Positions 1 through 11,051 of a stretch of 64,000 nucleotides of DNA are shown one piece after another; position 1 is the first letter of the stretch, and each line of letters starts with the position of its first letter. Made by a program: the position numbers and the translations under genes. The DNA lies in the NCBI RefSeq assembly GCF_000003195.3, contig NC_012874.2:59773768-59837767 (forward strand). Direction: 5' to 3'. The notes beneath the pieces were generated by a model, which saw only the letters and a program-made list of their open reading frames with translations, searched no databases and was not told the origin of the DNA. The stretch is from Sorghum bicolor (Eukaryota > Streptophyta > Magnoliopsida > Poales > Poaceae).

Positions 1-2
1 TC

Positions 3-632
3 ATAGAGCCATCAAGCCTACTGACTGATGATCAAGACATTGAAGGTAATTTTACTTCAGATACAAAATTATCATTACTTACCAAATTATTGTAATATAC
101 TGATTAAATTACTTGCACTATATACACCAAGACTAACATCTGCAGCCCTACCAAATACAGATGACCTTGCCCCCAACAACACAGATCACCACCAGCTTCA
201 AAACCAAGCAACCAACAACACAGGTAACAAATATTTTCGTCCCTTCCTGCACACAAAAAAAATACAGAGAACCTGTCTCTTTTCAAAAACTACATGATTC
301 AAACTGACACTATTTTTGTGTTCGCTAAACAGGCCACGGTAATGAAACTACTTCAGAACTCAAAGGTACATACTCTGTCATAAATTGAACATACATTTAC
401 CATTATCAATACAGCAACACTTATTAAGTATATATATTTCTACAGAATCACCAGACCCCAGTTCAGATTATGATGGTACGTGCATACTGCTTCCAATAAA
501 CTTCGAATCCAGTTCGTACAACATATTTATAATAATACAAACATTTTTTCAGTTACACCACGAAGAAATTCTGATTCTGATGAGTATAAACCGGGTTGGG
601 AGTCAGACCGCAGTTACTGGAAAGCAGACTAA
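3..632 (+). CDS. 3' end of an unrecognised spliced gene (last five exons)
   Basis: Five short exons can be joined in one open frame: up to 45, 146-223, 333-365, 446-475 and 553-632. Every internal junction has GT and AG borders and every intron is phase 1, so the frame carries cleanly across all four introns to a TAA at 630-632. The joined tail is about 90 residues, polar and rich in Asn, Asp, Ser and Pro, with short acidic patches (SSDYD, NSDSDEY) and an aromatic-acidic end (SDRSYWKAD). It looks like a disordered C-terminal tail. I do not recognise the family, and the upstream part lies outside the window. A host gene and a transposon gene are both possible. The consistent phase is the strongest evidence that this is a real gene. 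Confidence 0.6.
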
Positions 633-905
633 ACAATCATATCTCCGGCGTCCCATGAACGGAAAAAAAAGGAAAAAACATCCAATCTTATGACGACCTT
701 TTGTAACAGCAATATCGCTCCGTAAAATAGGCTATCCCTGACAGAAAACCTATGTATCATGTTATGTATAATTATGTGATCTCTCATCTATGCCTTATTG
801 TGATGTATCAAACCTACAATGAACTCTTATAATTTTATATCCCCTCCTACTATGCAAGACATATATTTGCAGAATCCATTCTTATTATTGTTGACCTTTA
901 TTCAG

Positions 906-1088
906 AGCGCCCTGGCGCGCAAGGGCGCGCCACTCCTACTAGTAGATGAGAAGGTGAAGCTTGACGCGGAGCCAGCAAACGCCGTCGCTCCGACCTCCGC
1001 ACATGAATGGTTGCCTCAGCAGACTTCCATCGTCACCGCACAGGAACAGTTCGTCATGCAAGTGGATAAGGACCAAGAAAAGAGAAAG
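906..1088 (+). other. GC-rich exon-like fragment
   Basis: A GC-rich block of about 180 bases sits in AT-rich surroundings, opens after a plausible splice acceptor (ttattcag) and closes at a plausible donor (AAAG then GTAGAA). It is open in one frame and encodes a polar peptide beginning SALARKGAPLL. It may be a captured gene fragment, an extra exon of the gene to its left, or chance. I do not recognise it. Confidence 0.25.
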
Positions 1089-1124
1089 GTAGAATAAAAA
1101 GTTAGTCGGTCTTTCACTGCTACA

Positions 1125-1872
1125 TAAAATGTGTCATTCCGGTTTTTAACCTCGCATAACGACCGTTTAGGTACCTAGTTGTGTTATCCTGGTCTCTAAA
1201 CTTAAAAATCTCTCATATAGGTCCTCAAACTTATTCAGTTGTGTCATCCTGGTCCCTAAACTTGTTTCTAAGTCTCATCGGGGTCAAAACAGGACGAATC
1301 TAATTTGAAAAATAACTCATAACTTTTTCATATGAGCTCAAATGAAGATAAACTTTATATCAAAATTATAGATAGCAACGCGATCTACAACTTTGCAGTT
1401 GAAAAGTTTTTAAATTAAAATCGTTAGGTCCCAAAATATTTTTTATAAGTTTATAGATTTTGAAATTTAAAATTTAAAATTAAATTTTATAACACTAAAC
1501 GACTTCAAATAAAAAAAATTCAACTACAAAGTTGTAGATTGTGCTGAGGATTATAATTTTGGTATAAAGTTTGTTTTCATTCTAGTTCCTATGGAAAAGT
1601 TATGTATTATTTTTTGATATAGAGTTTTTAGATCGCTTTGTTTTGACCCAGATGAGATTCAAAAACAAGTTTAGGGACCGAGATTACATAGTTAAACAAA
1701 TTTGAGGACCTAAACGGGTGATTTCTAAGTTTAGGGACCGGGATGACACAACTGAACAAGTTTAAGGATTGAGATGACACAGACGAATAAGTTTGAGGAC
1801 CTAAATGATCGATTTGTGAGTTTAGGGACCGGGATGACACGATAGTACAAGTTTAGGAACCGGTGGTGGACT
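1125..1872. mobile_element. Long inverted-repeat (foldback-type) element
   Basis: The two flanks are imperfect inverted copies of each other. Both carry tandem variants of a unit containing GTCCCTAAACTTG and GTGTCATCC, pointing inwards from the left and outwards on the right. The palindromy continues through the AT-rich middle, for example GATCTACAACTTTGCAG on the left against CTACAAAGTTGTAGATTG on the right, with the centre near 1495. No coding capacity is seen. Arms of more than 170 bp made of short tandem units suggest a foldback or Mutator-like non-autonomous element. I could not identify a target duplication. Confidence 0.55.
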
Positions 1873-1959
1873 TTACTCTAGAATAAATAAAGAAATAAAG
1901 AAAAGAAAAAAGAAAAAAGGGGTATTATGGTCATTTTGTTTTTCTCATCTACAATGTGA

Positions 1960-2085
1960 AGCTATTTTACCAAACACTCTATCAAGATAGCTTTAGCTCT
2001 ACATATAAAGTTGTTTTTAAAGCTAAAGCTAACAAAAGCTGATTCACTAGTGAAATTAAACTGTACCAAACATGCCCTAAGTCGT
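1960..2085. mobile_element. MITE remnant
   Basis: A short stretch rich in AGCTTTAGCT and AAAGCTAAAGCTAAC ends in accaaacatgccctaag, which resembles the terminal sequence of common grass MITEs. Only one end is convincing, so this is probably a remnant. Family assignment is not possible by eye. Confidence 0.3.
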
Positions 2086-2643
2086 GTGCAGCAAATTTAG
2101 TCGTTGGAGGGGAGGTTTCACCAAGACATGATACAACAAAATTACGGGTCTGCTCCTGTTTTAATAGCTCTACTTTACCAACTCTATCTAGGGAGGTGCG
2201 GAGCAGTTGGAATTATTTGGCACACAGCCTTCAAGTCCAACAATGATTAGTTTAATGCAAATAGTCTGTTATGCTAATCCTGATTTTTCTGAGAACAACA
2301 AAAAGAAAATTATGGCTAAATAATTCCACCATTCCAACACAAATAATTGTGCAATAAATTGCAACGTGAGTCATAGGAAATCAAGGCACGTTTCCTTCAT
2401 GTGGGCCGCAGCGTAGAAAGAGCCGTGTATAGGAAAACAAACTGATACAGCCCTCAATGAGTGGCAAAGTGAGCAATTTTCCTCTAACTCCATATAGAAA
2501 TACAAAACTCAAAAAACTGAAGTACATTTGGATGCTCTAGAAGAAACATAGAGTTAGCCCAGCTCCATCTTTTACTTGAAGCAGAGTTCTTGGAGCTGAG
2601 CGTGTTTACAACGCTAAAAAAAAGTGTATTATCCATTATACAT
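2086..2643. other. Intergenic, 3' flank of the F-box gene
   Basis: AT-rich sequence without a supportable ORF. It probably includes the 3' untranslated region and polyadenylation region of the minus-strand F-box gene. Nothing else is recognised. Confidence 0.4.
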
Positions 2644-3933
2644 TTACTGTAGCGTGTCACGATATATATCTTGTAAACCCAAGATGCTGCCTGCGTAGAT
2701 ACGAACTGGCCCGAGACGAAGAGGTCTCAACACCACCCACGCCCAAGCGTCGGTCCTGGGGTCATATATCGCCAACCCATATCCGTGTTGCCTCACCACC
2801 AACCTCCCGTCATCTAGCACAAACAATGGTTCTGGACGGCGCAGATATGCCGGCACGTTGTTGGAGGTAGCCAGAATGCTATATTCTTTCACCCATACGC
2901 CTCTCTCAAAGTCGCTCAGAATCCAGATGTCAGTAGTCCTACACATACAGTAGTAGTTCACCAGAGCTAGACAGCCTTTCAGCTCAGCCAAAGCAAATTG
3001 GAATTGGCACAAGCGGAGATGGTCCGGCTCGAGCTCGTCGTCCGAGTCATCACTGCCGTCGTCGTCGTCGTAGCCCAAGCCCATGCTTATAGGCCCCTGG
3101 AGACGTTTCCTCCATTCCTCCCTCTCAAGATCGAACGAAGCTACACAATCTGCTGGAGGAACAACAATGCCAGCGCCTGGTGGCAGCGCCGCCGCCGCCG
3201 CCCGGCCTGTGTACACGGCATTGTTCCTCAAGAAGTAGACCACCCCGTCGACGACGGCGCTGCTGTTCGGACAGACGAACATGTCAGGATTCGGCATGTC
3301 TCTCCACCGTGCACGGCCGCCGAGGGTCAGCACCTCGAAGAGATGTCGACGGTGGTGGTGTTCGTCGTCATTCTTGAGGCGGTGGAAAATCCGCAGCACC
3401 TTGTGTTCTCCCGTGGCGGCAACCTTACCGAAGGCAAACGAGGTGGCCGCCTTACCCAGGCGGCGCCGGCTACCCCGACCCCGATGCGATGGTGCCGGGA
3501 GCAGGGGTAGACTGAAGCGAGCTCCGGCACCGGCGGCCGCCGCCGCCGGATCGAGCACGCGGCAGGTGTTGTCGGAGTTATTGGCCACGAAGACGAGGCC
3601 GAGGCGTGGGCACAGCACCTGCCCGGGGTTCATGGCGCTGGTTACTCGTTTCACCGTTTTGCCTGACAGATCGATGAGGTCGATTAGCATCGTGTGCCCT
3701 TGGGAAGGACCGGAAACGAAGAAGGTCGCCACCAAGAGCGGGTCGTCCCGTTGATGCCGGGCGGCGTGCGCGCGGATGAAATGTGGGTCGCAGGTGAGGG
3801 AGCGCCATGAGCGGCAGACGACGCGGAGGCGGCACAGCTCCTTGGCCGAGAGCAGGAGGAAGACGTCGAACAGCACGTCCGTCGCGAGCTCGGCGAAGGC
3901 CCGCCCGCTGGATCGGCGGGTCATCGGAGCCAT
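2644..3933 (-). CDS. F-box protein, single exon
   Basis: The 429-residue frame is intact. An F-box lies at about residues 12-55, with the usual pattern of Leu and Val positions, a central LCRLRVVCRSWRSL segment and a following DPHFIRAH. F-box proteins bind SKP1 and bring substrates to SCF ubiquitin ligases. The rest of the protein (VVDGVVYFL, FDLEREEW, and a C-terminal DDGRLVVRQHGYGLAIYDPRTDAW) resembles the beta-propeller-like F-box-associated domains of plant proteins, which recognise substrates. Alanine runs and an acidic patch (DDDDGSDDSDDELEPD) are low-complexity insertions. Codon use is strongly GC-rich, typical of grass single-exon genes. The start at MAPMTRRSSG gives the expected short lead before the F-box. 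The substrate cannot be predicted. Confidence 0.88.
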   Translation of the reverse strand: MAPMTRRSSGRAFAELATDVLFDVFLLLSAKELCRLRVVCRSWRSLTCDPHFIRAHAARHQRDDPLLVATFFVSGPSQGHTMLIDLIDLSGKTVKRVTSAMNPGQVLCPRLGLVFVANNSDNTCRVLDPAAAAAGAGARFSLPLLPAPSHRGRGSRRRLGKAATSFAFGKVAATGEHKVLRIFHRLKNDDEHHHRRHLFEVLTLGGRARWRDMPNPDMFVCPNSSAVVDGVVYFLRNNAVYTGRAAAAALPPGAGIVVPPADCVASFDLEREEWRKRLQGPISMGLGYDDDDGSDDSDDELEPDHLRLCQFQFALAELKGCLALVNYYCMCRTTDIWILSDFERGVWVKEYSILATSNNVPAYLRRPEPLFVLDDGRLVVRQHGYGLAIYDPRTDAWAWVVLRPLRLGPVRIYAGSILGLQDIYRDTLQ

Positions 3934-4085
3934 CGTCCTTAAGGGTACATCTGATTAGATCTGCGCAAAAACATCCATATATATGTATTACGGGAGTTGT
4001 TGGTGTTACATATATATATACGTATGACCTATATATAAGATAATGAGGGAACGAGATTAACCTCTCATCAGGGATCTCGGTAGCA

Positions 4086-4097
4086 TGTTATATAGCC
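4086..4097 (-). promoter_or_regulatory. Candidate TATA box for the F-box gene
   Basis: On the minus strand the sequence reads GGCTATATAAC, a good TATA match about 155 bases upstream of the F-box start codon. Closer AT-runs (near 3977 and 4010) are plain TA repeats and less convincing. The assignment is by sequence and position only. Confidence 0.35.
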
Positions 4098-4253
4098 GGG
4101 AAAAGCCTCACGGCGTGGCTGGAGATTGTTACAACAGAATTAGAAGATAAGCATCTTAACAAACTATAGACCGCATGCACATCTCATGCATAACTAATTA
4201 ACCGAGACTATCTAACAAACTCATTTACATGACCAACACCACCACTTCGGTAA

Positions 4254-4529
4254 GAGCAACTCCAACAGCTTTGCTATTCTTATTATGAAGGCTTTTTACA
4301 ACTTGTATAGCAGAAAAATAGGCTCCAACAGATGTGCTATTTGGTTTTGTAAAATAGAAAGTTTGCTATTCTTTGATTTTCGTTGGCCATTTATAGTCAA
4401 CCACTGACACTAGCTATCTGATAGCAAGGCTGTTGTAGACCTCTTCTTTTTTAAGAAGTTGTCTATTTTACAAAATGGCTAAACATTAGAATTTGGCTAC
4501 TAATTTTAGCCAAGCTCTTGGAGATGCTC
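4254..4529. mobile_element. PIF/Harbinger-like MITE with TAA target duplications
   Basis: The element opens with GAGCAACTCCAACAGC and closes with GCTCTTGGAGATGCTC, imperfect 16-bp terminal inverted repeats. It is flanked on both sides by TAA (4251-4253 and 4530-4532). A 3-bp TWA duplication and a length of 276 bp with no ORF fit a Tourist-type MITE of the PIF/Harbinger superfamily. The interior is AT-rich. Confidence 0.7.
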
Positions 4530-4532
4530 TAA

Positions 4533-5551
4533 TGAATTCAATAAATTGTACCTTTCAAACTTTCAACCTTTCGAGCTATCAAAAAAACGCGATAATGTGT
4601 CTCTATATATACGAACATACAAGATCATTGTAAGAGTCCTCTGCCCGTATATGAGAGTCCACTGCCCGTATGGTTCATGGAGTAGGATCACCTCAAGAGT
4701 AGCAGAGGCCTCAGACTAGTAGGGGTCCATCAGCCAATGGCCCACTAATACGTGAGAGTGGGATCACGGCCTGACGCGCCGTGCCTCTCCACTCTCGTCA
4801 AACAACACCCAAGCGAGCCCAAGCCGAGGAGCCAAGGTCTAATGCAAATCCCATTAGATCTTTTTTTCCCACTACTAGTAGAAATTCACATTTTTTTGTT
4901 AATTACTAGCGAAATATGTCTATATGTTGTAATGGGATAAAAATAAAATATCAAGCGAAACCACTACGGTATTAACCGAAGCGATTTTTCGAACCGCCTC
5001 AATGGAAAGGTCATGATTAATTGTAGCTTTACTTGAGGCAGTTCAAATGACCTTCTTAGTTAATCAAATAAAAAAATAAAAAAAAGCCATAGATAAGCCT
5101 AGCAAACCTATCCTGTTGTAAAGCAAGAATTTCATTTTTTATCCATTCATATGGTGCTACACTTAAATATCGAGCTCCATGACTTTCTTTGAGAACCTGT
5201 AAACATATGGAAATTTTCATATCTAATTAAAGTCAGCAACAAATTTGTTGTGCACATGTCAAGTTTGTTGTGCCAATGACGATGACAAATATTGGTTTTA
5301 GGAGGGTTTGGTGCATATTTATTTCTCCACATAGCAATGCCACATTAGCAAAAAATGCCCGCTTGGTATGTATGGCTACGTAACAAGTTTAGAGGGTCAG
5401 AAATACATTTTCAAAGTTCAAGGACCTATGTGTACCACGTAACAAGTTTAGCGGACCAGAAATACATTTTAAAAGTTTAGAGGTATATGTGGCACACGCT
5501 TATAAGTTCGAAGGTCCCCAACTCATTTAATCTAATAAGAATATCAGTTTG
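4533..5551. other. Intergenic with a possible CACTA terminal fragment and a 60-bp direct repeat
   Basis: No coding sequence is supportable. At 4870 the sequence CACTACTAGTAGAAA resembles a CACTA terminus. It is followed near 4995 and 5033 by GAACCGCCTCAA and TTGAGGCAGTTC, an inverted motif pair, so 4870-5062 may be a truncated CACTA end. At 5378-5437 and 5438-5497 there are two diverged copies of a 60-bp unit beginning ACGTAACAAGTTTAG. The rest shows nothing I can name. Confidence 0.35.
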
Positions 5552-6589
5552 TGTTAGAAATTTAAACATTTTAATGTTTGATTTAATCCAGAAAATTACG
5601 CATAATATTGTGGTGGCATATATGTGCACGTGTGCAATTTTATGACTCCTTTGATTAGAGATAAACATTGCAAATACTACTGTAGACATACTGAAAATAA
5701 AAGACAATCGATTAGGATTGTACCCCGAGGAGGGACTAGTGCCGAAGGCACCGGCGGCTCCATTCGCACTAGTGGACATAGTGCGTTGCTTGCAGTAGTG
5801 GACCACAGTCGATGCAGGTAGATGATCGCAGTGCAGTCCCGCGAACGTCCACCAAGAAGAAGACGACGAAGATGAAGTAGTCGCAGTTCCAAACTCGACC
5901 GTCCACCAGGAAGGAGACGATCCCGATTCGCCGGAGTGGAAGAAGACGATCTCGCCGGTGAGCAGTCACGGAAGACGCTCCCCAAAAACCTAATTGCCCG
6001 CAACACCCGAGCAGGTGTCTCGATGCAAGGCGTCGGGTTCCGGAGGCCTGTTCTCCCGATCTCTGTGCGCGCAGAGGCTCGAGACGGGGATGAACAGAGA
6101 GCAACTCGACAGGAGATGAGAGGACTGAGTGTGTCTCGCAGGTAAGGAAAGAGTGTCTGCGTATGGAATATATAGGCCCCAGGAGGAAACGTTTGGTTAA
6201 TGGCAATCAATCACAATTAATTATCATTAACGAGTCAATCAATTAGCAATTAATTGCACAACGGTCAGATCCCGTTTTCCTCCTTTTCCTTATTCACCAC
6301 GCATGTGCCACGTCATGTCTGGTCTGGTCCTCGTGTGTCACGTCACGCACGTCTCGACAAGACAAGACACAGACAGCCTCGGCTCGGCGACGGCAGCGTG
6401 CGCGTGTGGCACCCCTTTTCCCTCCCTCAACTTCTCCATAGGAGCTAACAAAGGCCACCTATTTAAGTTGAGTTAACACATGGTCAATCATCAATATGGT
6501 ACTAAACCGTTTTCATTATAGCATTAATTATGGGCCATTGAATTAATCATCAAATATAATTATGGGCTAAAGGCCCATTATATTCAACA
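5552..6589 (-). repeat. Copia 3' LTR (left copy)
   Basis: This 1,038-bp copy is the downstream LTR for the minus-strand element. It is longer than its partner because it keeps a segment of about 130 bp (containing a TATA box) and one of about 80 bp that are missing from the right copy. The ends are TG and CA in both orientations. Confidence 0.92.
6165..6177 (-). promoter_or_regulatory. LTR TATA box, present only in the 3' LTR
   Basis: On the minus strand this reads GGCCTATATATTCC, a strong TATA box inside the LTR and the likely core promoter. The matching segment is deleted from the 5' LTR, so the only remaining copy would drive transcription out of the element, not through it. Confidence 0.55.
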
Positions 6590-6602
6590 ATCCCCACCTA
6601 TT
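6590..6602 (-). other. Polypurine tract
   Basis: Immediately inside the 3' LTR the minus strand reads AATAGGTGGGGAT, the purine-rich primer for plus-strand DNA synthesis in LTR retrotransposons. The position next to the LTR border is as expected. Confidence 0.65.
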
Positions 6603-7132
6603 TCTAGGGCACATAAGAAAAGCTCTCGAATTTCCATGTCGTTTCATATACCAGTCGTTTCAGTGGAGACTGTTAAGTTGAACTTCCACTTACAGTACAG
6701 ACTACACTTAGTCACAACTTGAACAATGGACTATGCCTTAAATTGCAAGTTTTGTGTGATATCAGCTTCATCTAAACTCATAACTGATACCGGGTTGCAT
6801 GAACATCCCCTCTGGTTGAAGCATATAAGTCATACTTCTAGCCCATTCATGAGTATCTAGAGATCACCCAAATCTCATAGACTGTGACTAGCAGTCAAAC
6901 TCATATAGGTGTATTCCTTAAAGATGTTCTGTAGGACAACATCTATCGCTTCACAAGCCGCTTTGGAATACATTGAGGTGTATAATCAGCCTTCCTTAGA
7001 GACTTAGGAAAGAAGTGCAATTGAGATGAGTTAAGTAAAGGGTCTTTCCTCACAATCTACTTCTGGCTTATTTCACCATTCCACTTCACGGGATCTCCGA
7101 TCATATAGAATAGGTTGCCACCATGGTAGACC

Positions 7133-7966
7133 TCACGTGGGTCTCAAACCCATCTCACTCGATGCACTATCTATCACATTACGTGATAGTCCCTTTGTGA
7201 ATTGATCTGCCAGATTCTTAGACGTATGGACATAGTCCAACGCTATAACTCCGGAGTTTCTCAATTTTCTAACAGTCTTCAAACGCTGTTTGACATGCCT
7301 AGTAGACTTCATGTTGTCCTTAGAGCTGTTGACTTTTGTGATCACCGTTTGATTGTCACAGTTCATGGAAATAGCCGGCACAGGTTTTTCAACCACCAGT
7401 AGATCCATCAGGAGTTCACGAAGCCACTCGGCCTCAGCGCCGGCGGTGTCTAATGCTGTGAGTTCTACTTCCATGGTTGACTTCGTTAAGATAGTCTGCT
7501 TGCAAGACTTCCATGTAACAGCGCCACCTCCAAGTAGAAACACATATCCACTTGTGGCCTTTAACACATCAGCATTAGATATCCAATTTGCATCACAATA
7601 ACCCTCTAATACCTTCGGGTATCCGGTATAGTGAATGCCATAGCTCACAGTACCTTTCAGATAGCACATCACTCTCTCAAGAGCTTGCCAATGAATATCT
7701 CCCGGATTTGACACAAACCGGCTAAGTTTCCTCACTGCAAATGAGATATCAGGCCTCGTGGCACTTGAAAGGTACATCAATGAGCCTATAATTTGGGAGA
7801 ATCTTAGTTGATCCCTTGCTATTCTTCGATTTTTCCTCAATAGCACACTAGGATCATAAGGCGTAGGAGCTGATTGACAGTCACTATACCTAAAGCGACT
7901 TAAAATCTTTTCCACATAGTGGGATTGCACAAGTGTAATCCCACCATTACCTTCTCTTGAAAGCTT
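7133..7966 (-). pseudogene. Copia reverse transcriptase end plus RNase H fragment
   Basis: An open frame covers the thumb and connection of reverse transcriptase (QSHYVEKILSRF, GSLMYLSSATRPDISFAV) and the RNase H domain. The RNase H acidic residues are recognisable in YCDANW, STMEVELTAL and NCDNQTV. It ends with DYVHTSKNLADQFTKGLSR, a typical copia C-terminus. It is out of frame with the preceding RT segment because one base appears to be missing near 7966: restoring a base there would join the upstream frame to the expected conserved sequence. Between the stop and the LTR lie about 540 bases of 3' untranslated sequence. Confidence 0.85.
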
Positions 7967-8530
7967 ATGTTTAGAATAACATCAGCTTCTCCCAAATCTT
8001 TCATCTCAAAGTTATTAGACAAAAAGTCTTTGACTTCCTTGATCACATCAAGGCTTGTCCCAAGGATCAGTATGTCATCCACGTACAGACAAAGGATCAC
8101 ACCTTCACCCCAACCAAACCGATAGTACACACATTTGTCAGCTTCATTAACAGCAAAGCCGGCAGAAGTTAAAGTTCTGTCAAACTTCTCATGCAATTGT
8201 TTTGGAGCTTATTTTAGGCCATATAGGGATTTTAATAACTTACACACCTTGCCCTTTTGACCACTTGTTACAAATCCATCAGGTTGATCCATATAGATCT
8301 CTTCCTCTAACTCTCCATTTAGGAAAGTTGTCTTCACATCCATCTGATGAATGAGAAGACCATGAGAGGCAGCCAAAGATAGTAACACTCGAATTGTGGT
8401 CAAACGAGCAACAGGTGAATAAGTATCAAAGAAATCTTCCCCTTCTTTTTGGGTATAACCCTTAGCCACAAGCCTAGCCTTGTACCTCTCAATTGTACCA
8501 TCAGGCCTAAGCTTTTTCTTGAACACCATT
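7967..8530 (-). pseudogene. Copia reverse transcriptase core fragment
   Basis: This carries the palm domain: [49 protein letters not shown] and the catalytic YVDD in LCLYVDDILILG. Three lesions affect it. A frameshift near 8530 separates it from integrase (the expected join is GCKW to VFKKK). An in-frame TAA lies at about 8206-8208, where related elements have Gln after LYGLK. A frameshift near 7966 follows. The catalytic residues themselves are intact, which suggests recent decay. Confidence 0.87.
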
Positions 8531-9740
8531 TACACCCTATAGGTTTACACCCATAAGGCCGTTCAACCACTTCCCAAGATCCATTAGATATTATTGAATC
8601 CATCTCATTTCTTATTGCTTCCTTCCACAAGTCAGCATCAGGAGAGGAAAATGCCTCTTTAATGGTTGTTGGGGTATCATCCATGAGGTACACAATATAG
8701 TCATCTCCAAAAGACTTCACTTTTCTTTGTCTTTTGCTCGTTCGAGTGACTACATTATCATCCTCCTCAGGATAGTGAACATGGGGTTCCTCAGATTGTT
8801 CTATCAGTATAAATTGCTCATGGGAATTTATAGACTCATGACTAGAAATATTAGGTGTACTTTTCATAGGGAACTCACTTTTAAAGAATGTTGCATCTCT
8901 GGATTCCATTATAGTACCAACATTCATATCTGATACTCCAGAATTTATAATTAGAAACTTATACCCTACGCTGTGAGTAGCATAACCAAGGAAAATACAA
9001 TCAACTGTCTTAGGTCCGAATTTGCGTTTCTTGTTTATTGGCACATTCACTTTAGCCAAACAACCCCAAGTATGCAAATAGGAGACATTTATTCTTTTCT
9101 TTTCCCATTCCTCAAATGGTATGATTTCTTTATACTTTGTAGGAACTCTATTCAGGACATGACATGCTGTCAATATCGCCTCACCCCACCATTCCTTAGA
9201 TAGTCCCAAAGTCTCTAACATGGCGTTAACCATCTCAGTTAGAGTACGGTTCTTTCTTTCAGTAATCCCATTGGACTGTGGTGAGTATGGTGGTGTCCTC
9301 TCATGAATAATTCCATGTTCTACGCAGAAATCAGAAAAATCACTTGAAAAATATTCGCCACCACGATCGGACCTTAAACGTTTAATTTTCCTCTCAAGTT
9401 GATTTTCTACTTCAGCTTTATAGGTTTTAAAATAATGTAATGCTTCATCCTTTGTTTTAAGCAAATACACATGACAAAATCTAGTACAATCGTCTATAAA
9501 TGTAATAAAGTATCGTTTACCACCTTTAGTCAACTCATCATTCATCTCGCATAGATCGGAATGGATTAATTCTAATGGTGCCAAGTTCCTCACCTCCGCA
9601 GCCTTGTGAGGCTTGCGAGGTTGCTTGGATTGCATGCATACATGACACTTAGAACCTTTGACTAAATTAAATTTTAGGATTAAATTCATATTTGCTAGCC
9701 ACGTTAAACAACCATAATTAACATGATAAAATCGCGAATG
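8531..9740 (-). pseudogene. Copia integrase fragment
   Basis: The frame contains the Cys pair of the zinc-binding region (KCHVCMQSKQ), then the integrase core with all three acidic positions recognisable: the first Asp in FIDDCTR, the second in RSDRGGEY and the Glu in SNGITERKNRT. Downstream are WWGEAILTACHVLNRVP and GCLAKVNVPINKKRKFGPK, then the linker towards RT with NEMDSIISNGSWEVVERP. It is in the same frame as gag and protease, separated only by an amber codon at 9741-9743, and is interrupted after GCKW. Confidence 0.87.
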
Positions 9741-11040
9741 CTAAATATTCGACTCATTCGAAATAACAGTATGGTTCACAATTTTATTACACACATCATG
9801 CATAGATAAGCGGAACAAGTCTCCGCAATCATAACCTTTACCAATAAAAGTTCTAAACTTTGAAAGTATAACTTTATTGGCCTCAAAGACTATTGTGTAG
9901 CCATCTCTGCAAAGCTGTGAGCCGCTAACTAGATTCTTTCTGATGGAGGGGACATGCTGCACGTTCTTCATCAGCACCGTCTTTCCCGAAGTGAACTTCA
10001 GAATGACCGTACCAACACCAAGAACACGCGCATGAGAGCCGTTCCCCATCAGTAAGGCTCCAGTGTCGCTGGCCTGATAAGAAGAAAACAAAGAGATATC
10101 AGCACATACATGAACATTAGCCCCAGTATCCATCCACCACTCAGGTGAATGACAGACTGAAAGAATAGTGGGTAAATAATTACCATACCCAGATGTTTCT
10201 CCTTCAGCCTCGTTAATGACCATGTTCACTGACTTTTTCTCTTCTCGTTTGAATTTGCGGTCTGGACAAGCACTTACCCAGTGGTCATCGCTACCGCAAA
10301 CAAAGCAGCCTCCATCTGCCTTTTTCTTCTTAAAAGTTTTAGTTTGCTTTGGCTTCGGATTTGTCCCTTGCTTGTTCTCTTGCTTGTTCTTTTTCTTATT
10401 ACGGAATGCGAATTGCTTTTTCTTCTGCACCACATTGGCACTAGAAGACTCAACGCCTTTCCCATGTGTATCTTTTGCTCTCGCCTTCTCCTCAACATCA
10501 AGAGTTCCCATGAGTTCGGCAAGACCAAACTCTTTCCTCTGATGTTTTAGAGAAGTAGCAAAATCCTTCCAAGAAGGTGGCAACTTAGCGATTATACCGC
10601 CGGCCACAAACTTTTCAGGCAACACACAAGGGAAATGTTCTAGTTCCTTAGCTAATGCACAATCACAGAACGGTTATCCACCATCTTGTAATCAAACAAT
10701 TGCTCCATGAGGTACAGCTCGCTACCAGCATCAGAAACCTCGAACTTGGCCTCAAACGCATCCCATAATTCCTTAGCAGTGGTGCAAATGATATAGTTAT
10801 CGACGTACTTTTTGTCGAGCGCACTAATCACGGCGCCTCTGAAGAGGTTATCAACAGCCAGGAACGTTTGCTCCTCCTCAGGAGTAAACTGTTCTGGCTT
10901 CCCCTTTTGCGGCGTGATAGTAAATCATAGCAGTCAACCACAATATCATTCTTGTGCGCCACCGCTTATAGTTTGAACCATCAAATGGATCCGGTTTTAA
11001 CGCAGCAGTAAAACCACTAACAGAAAAATGCCTAATATCA
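9741..11040 (-). pseudogene. Copia gag and protease fragment
   Basis: The gag part includes the CCHC nucleic-acid knuckle CFVCGSDDHWVSAC after a Lys-rich stretch. The protease part follows in the same frame, with the catalytic Asp in WWMDTGANVHVC. The clean frame begins near 10625. Upstream, homologous gag sequence (such as AKELWDAFEAKFEVSDAG on the minus strand) is in other frames, so a frameshift or stop lies near 10630-10670. The frame closes at an amber codon, 9741-9743. Because integrase continues in the same frame beyond it, this is a nonsense mutation, not a natural end. Confidence 0.83.
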
Positions 11041-11051
11041 GGTTTTTGGAT

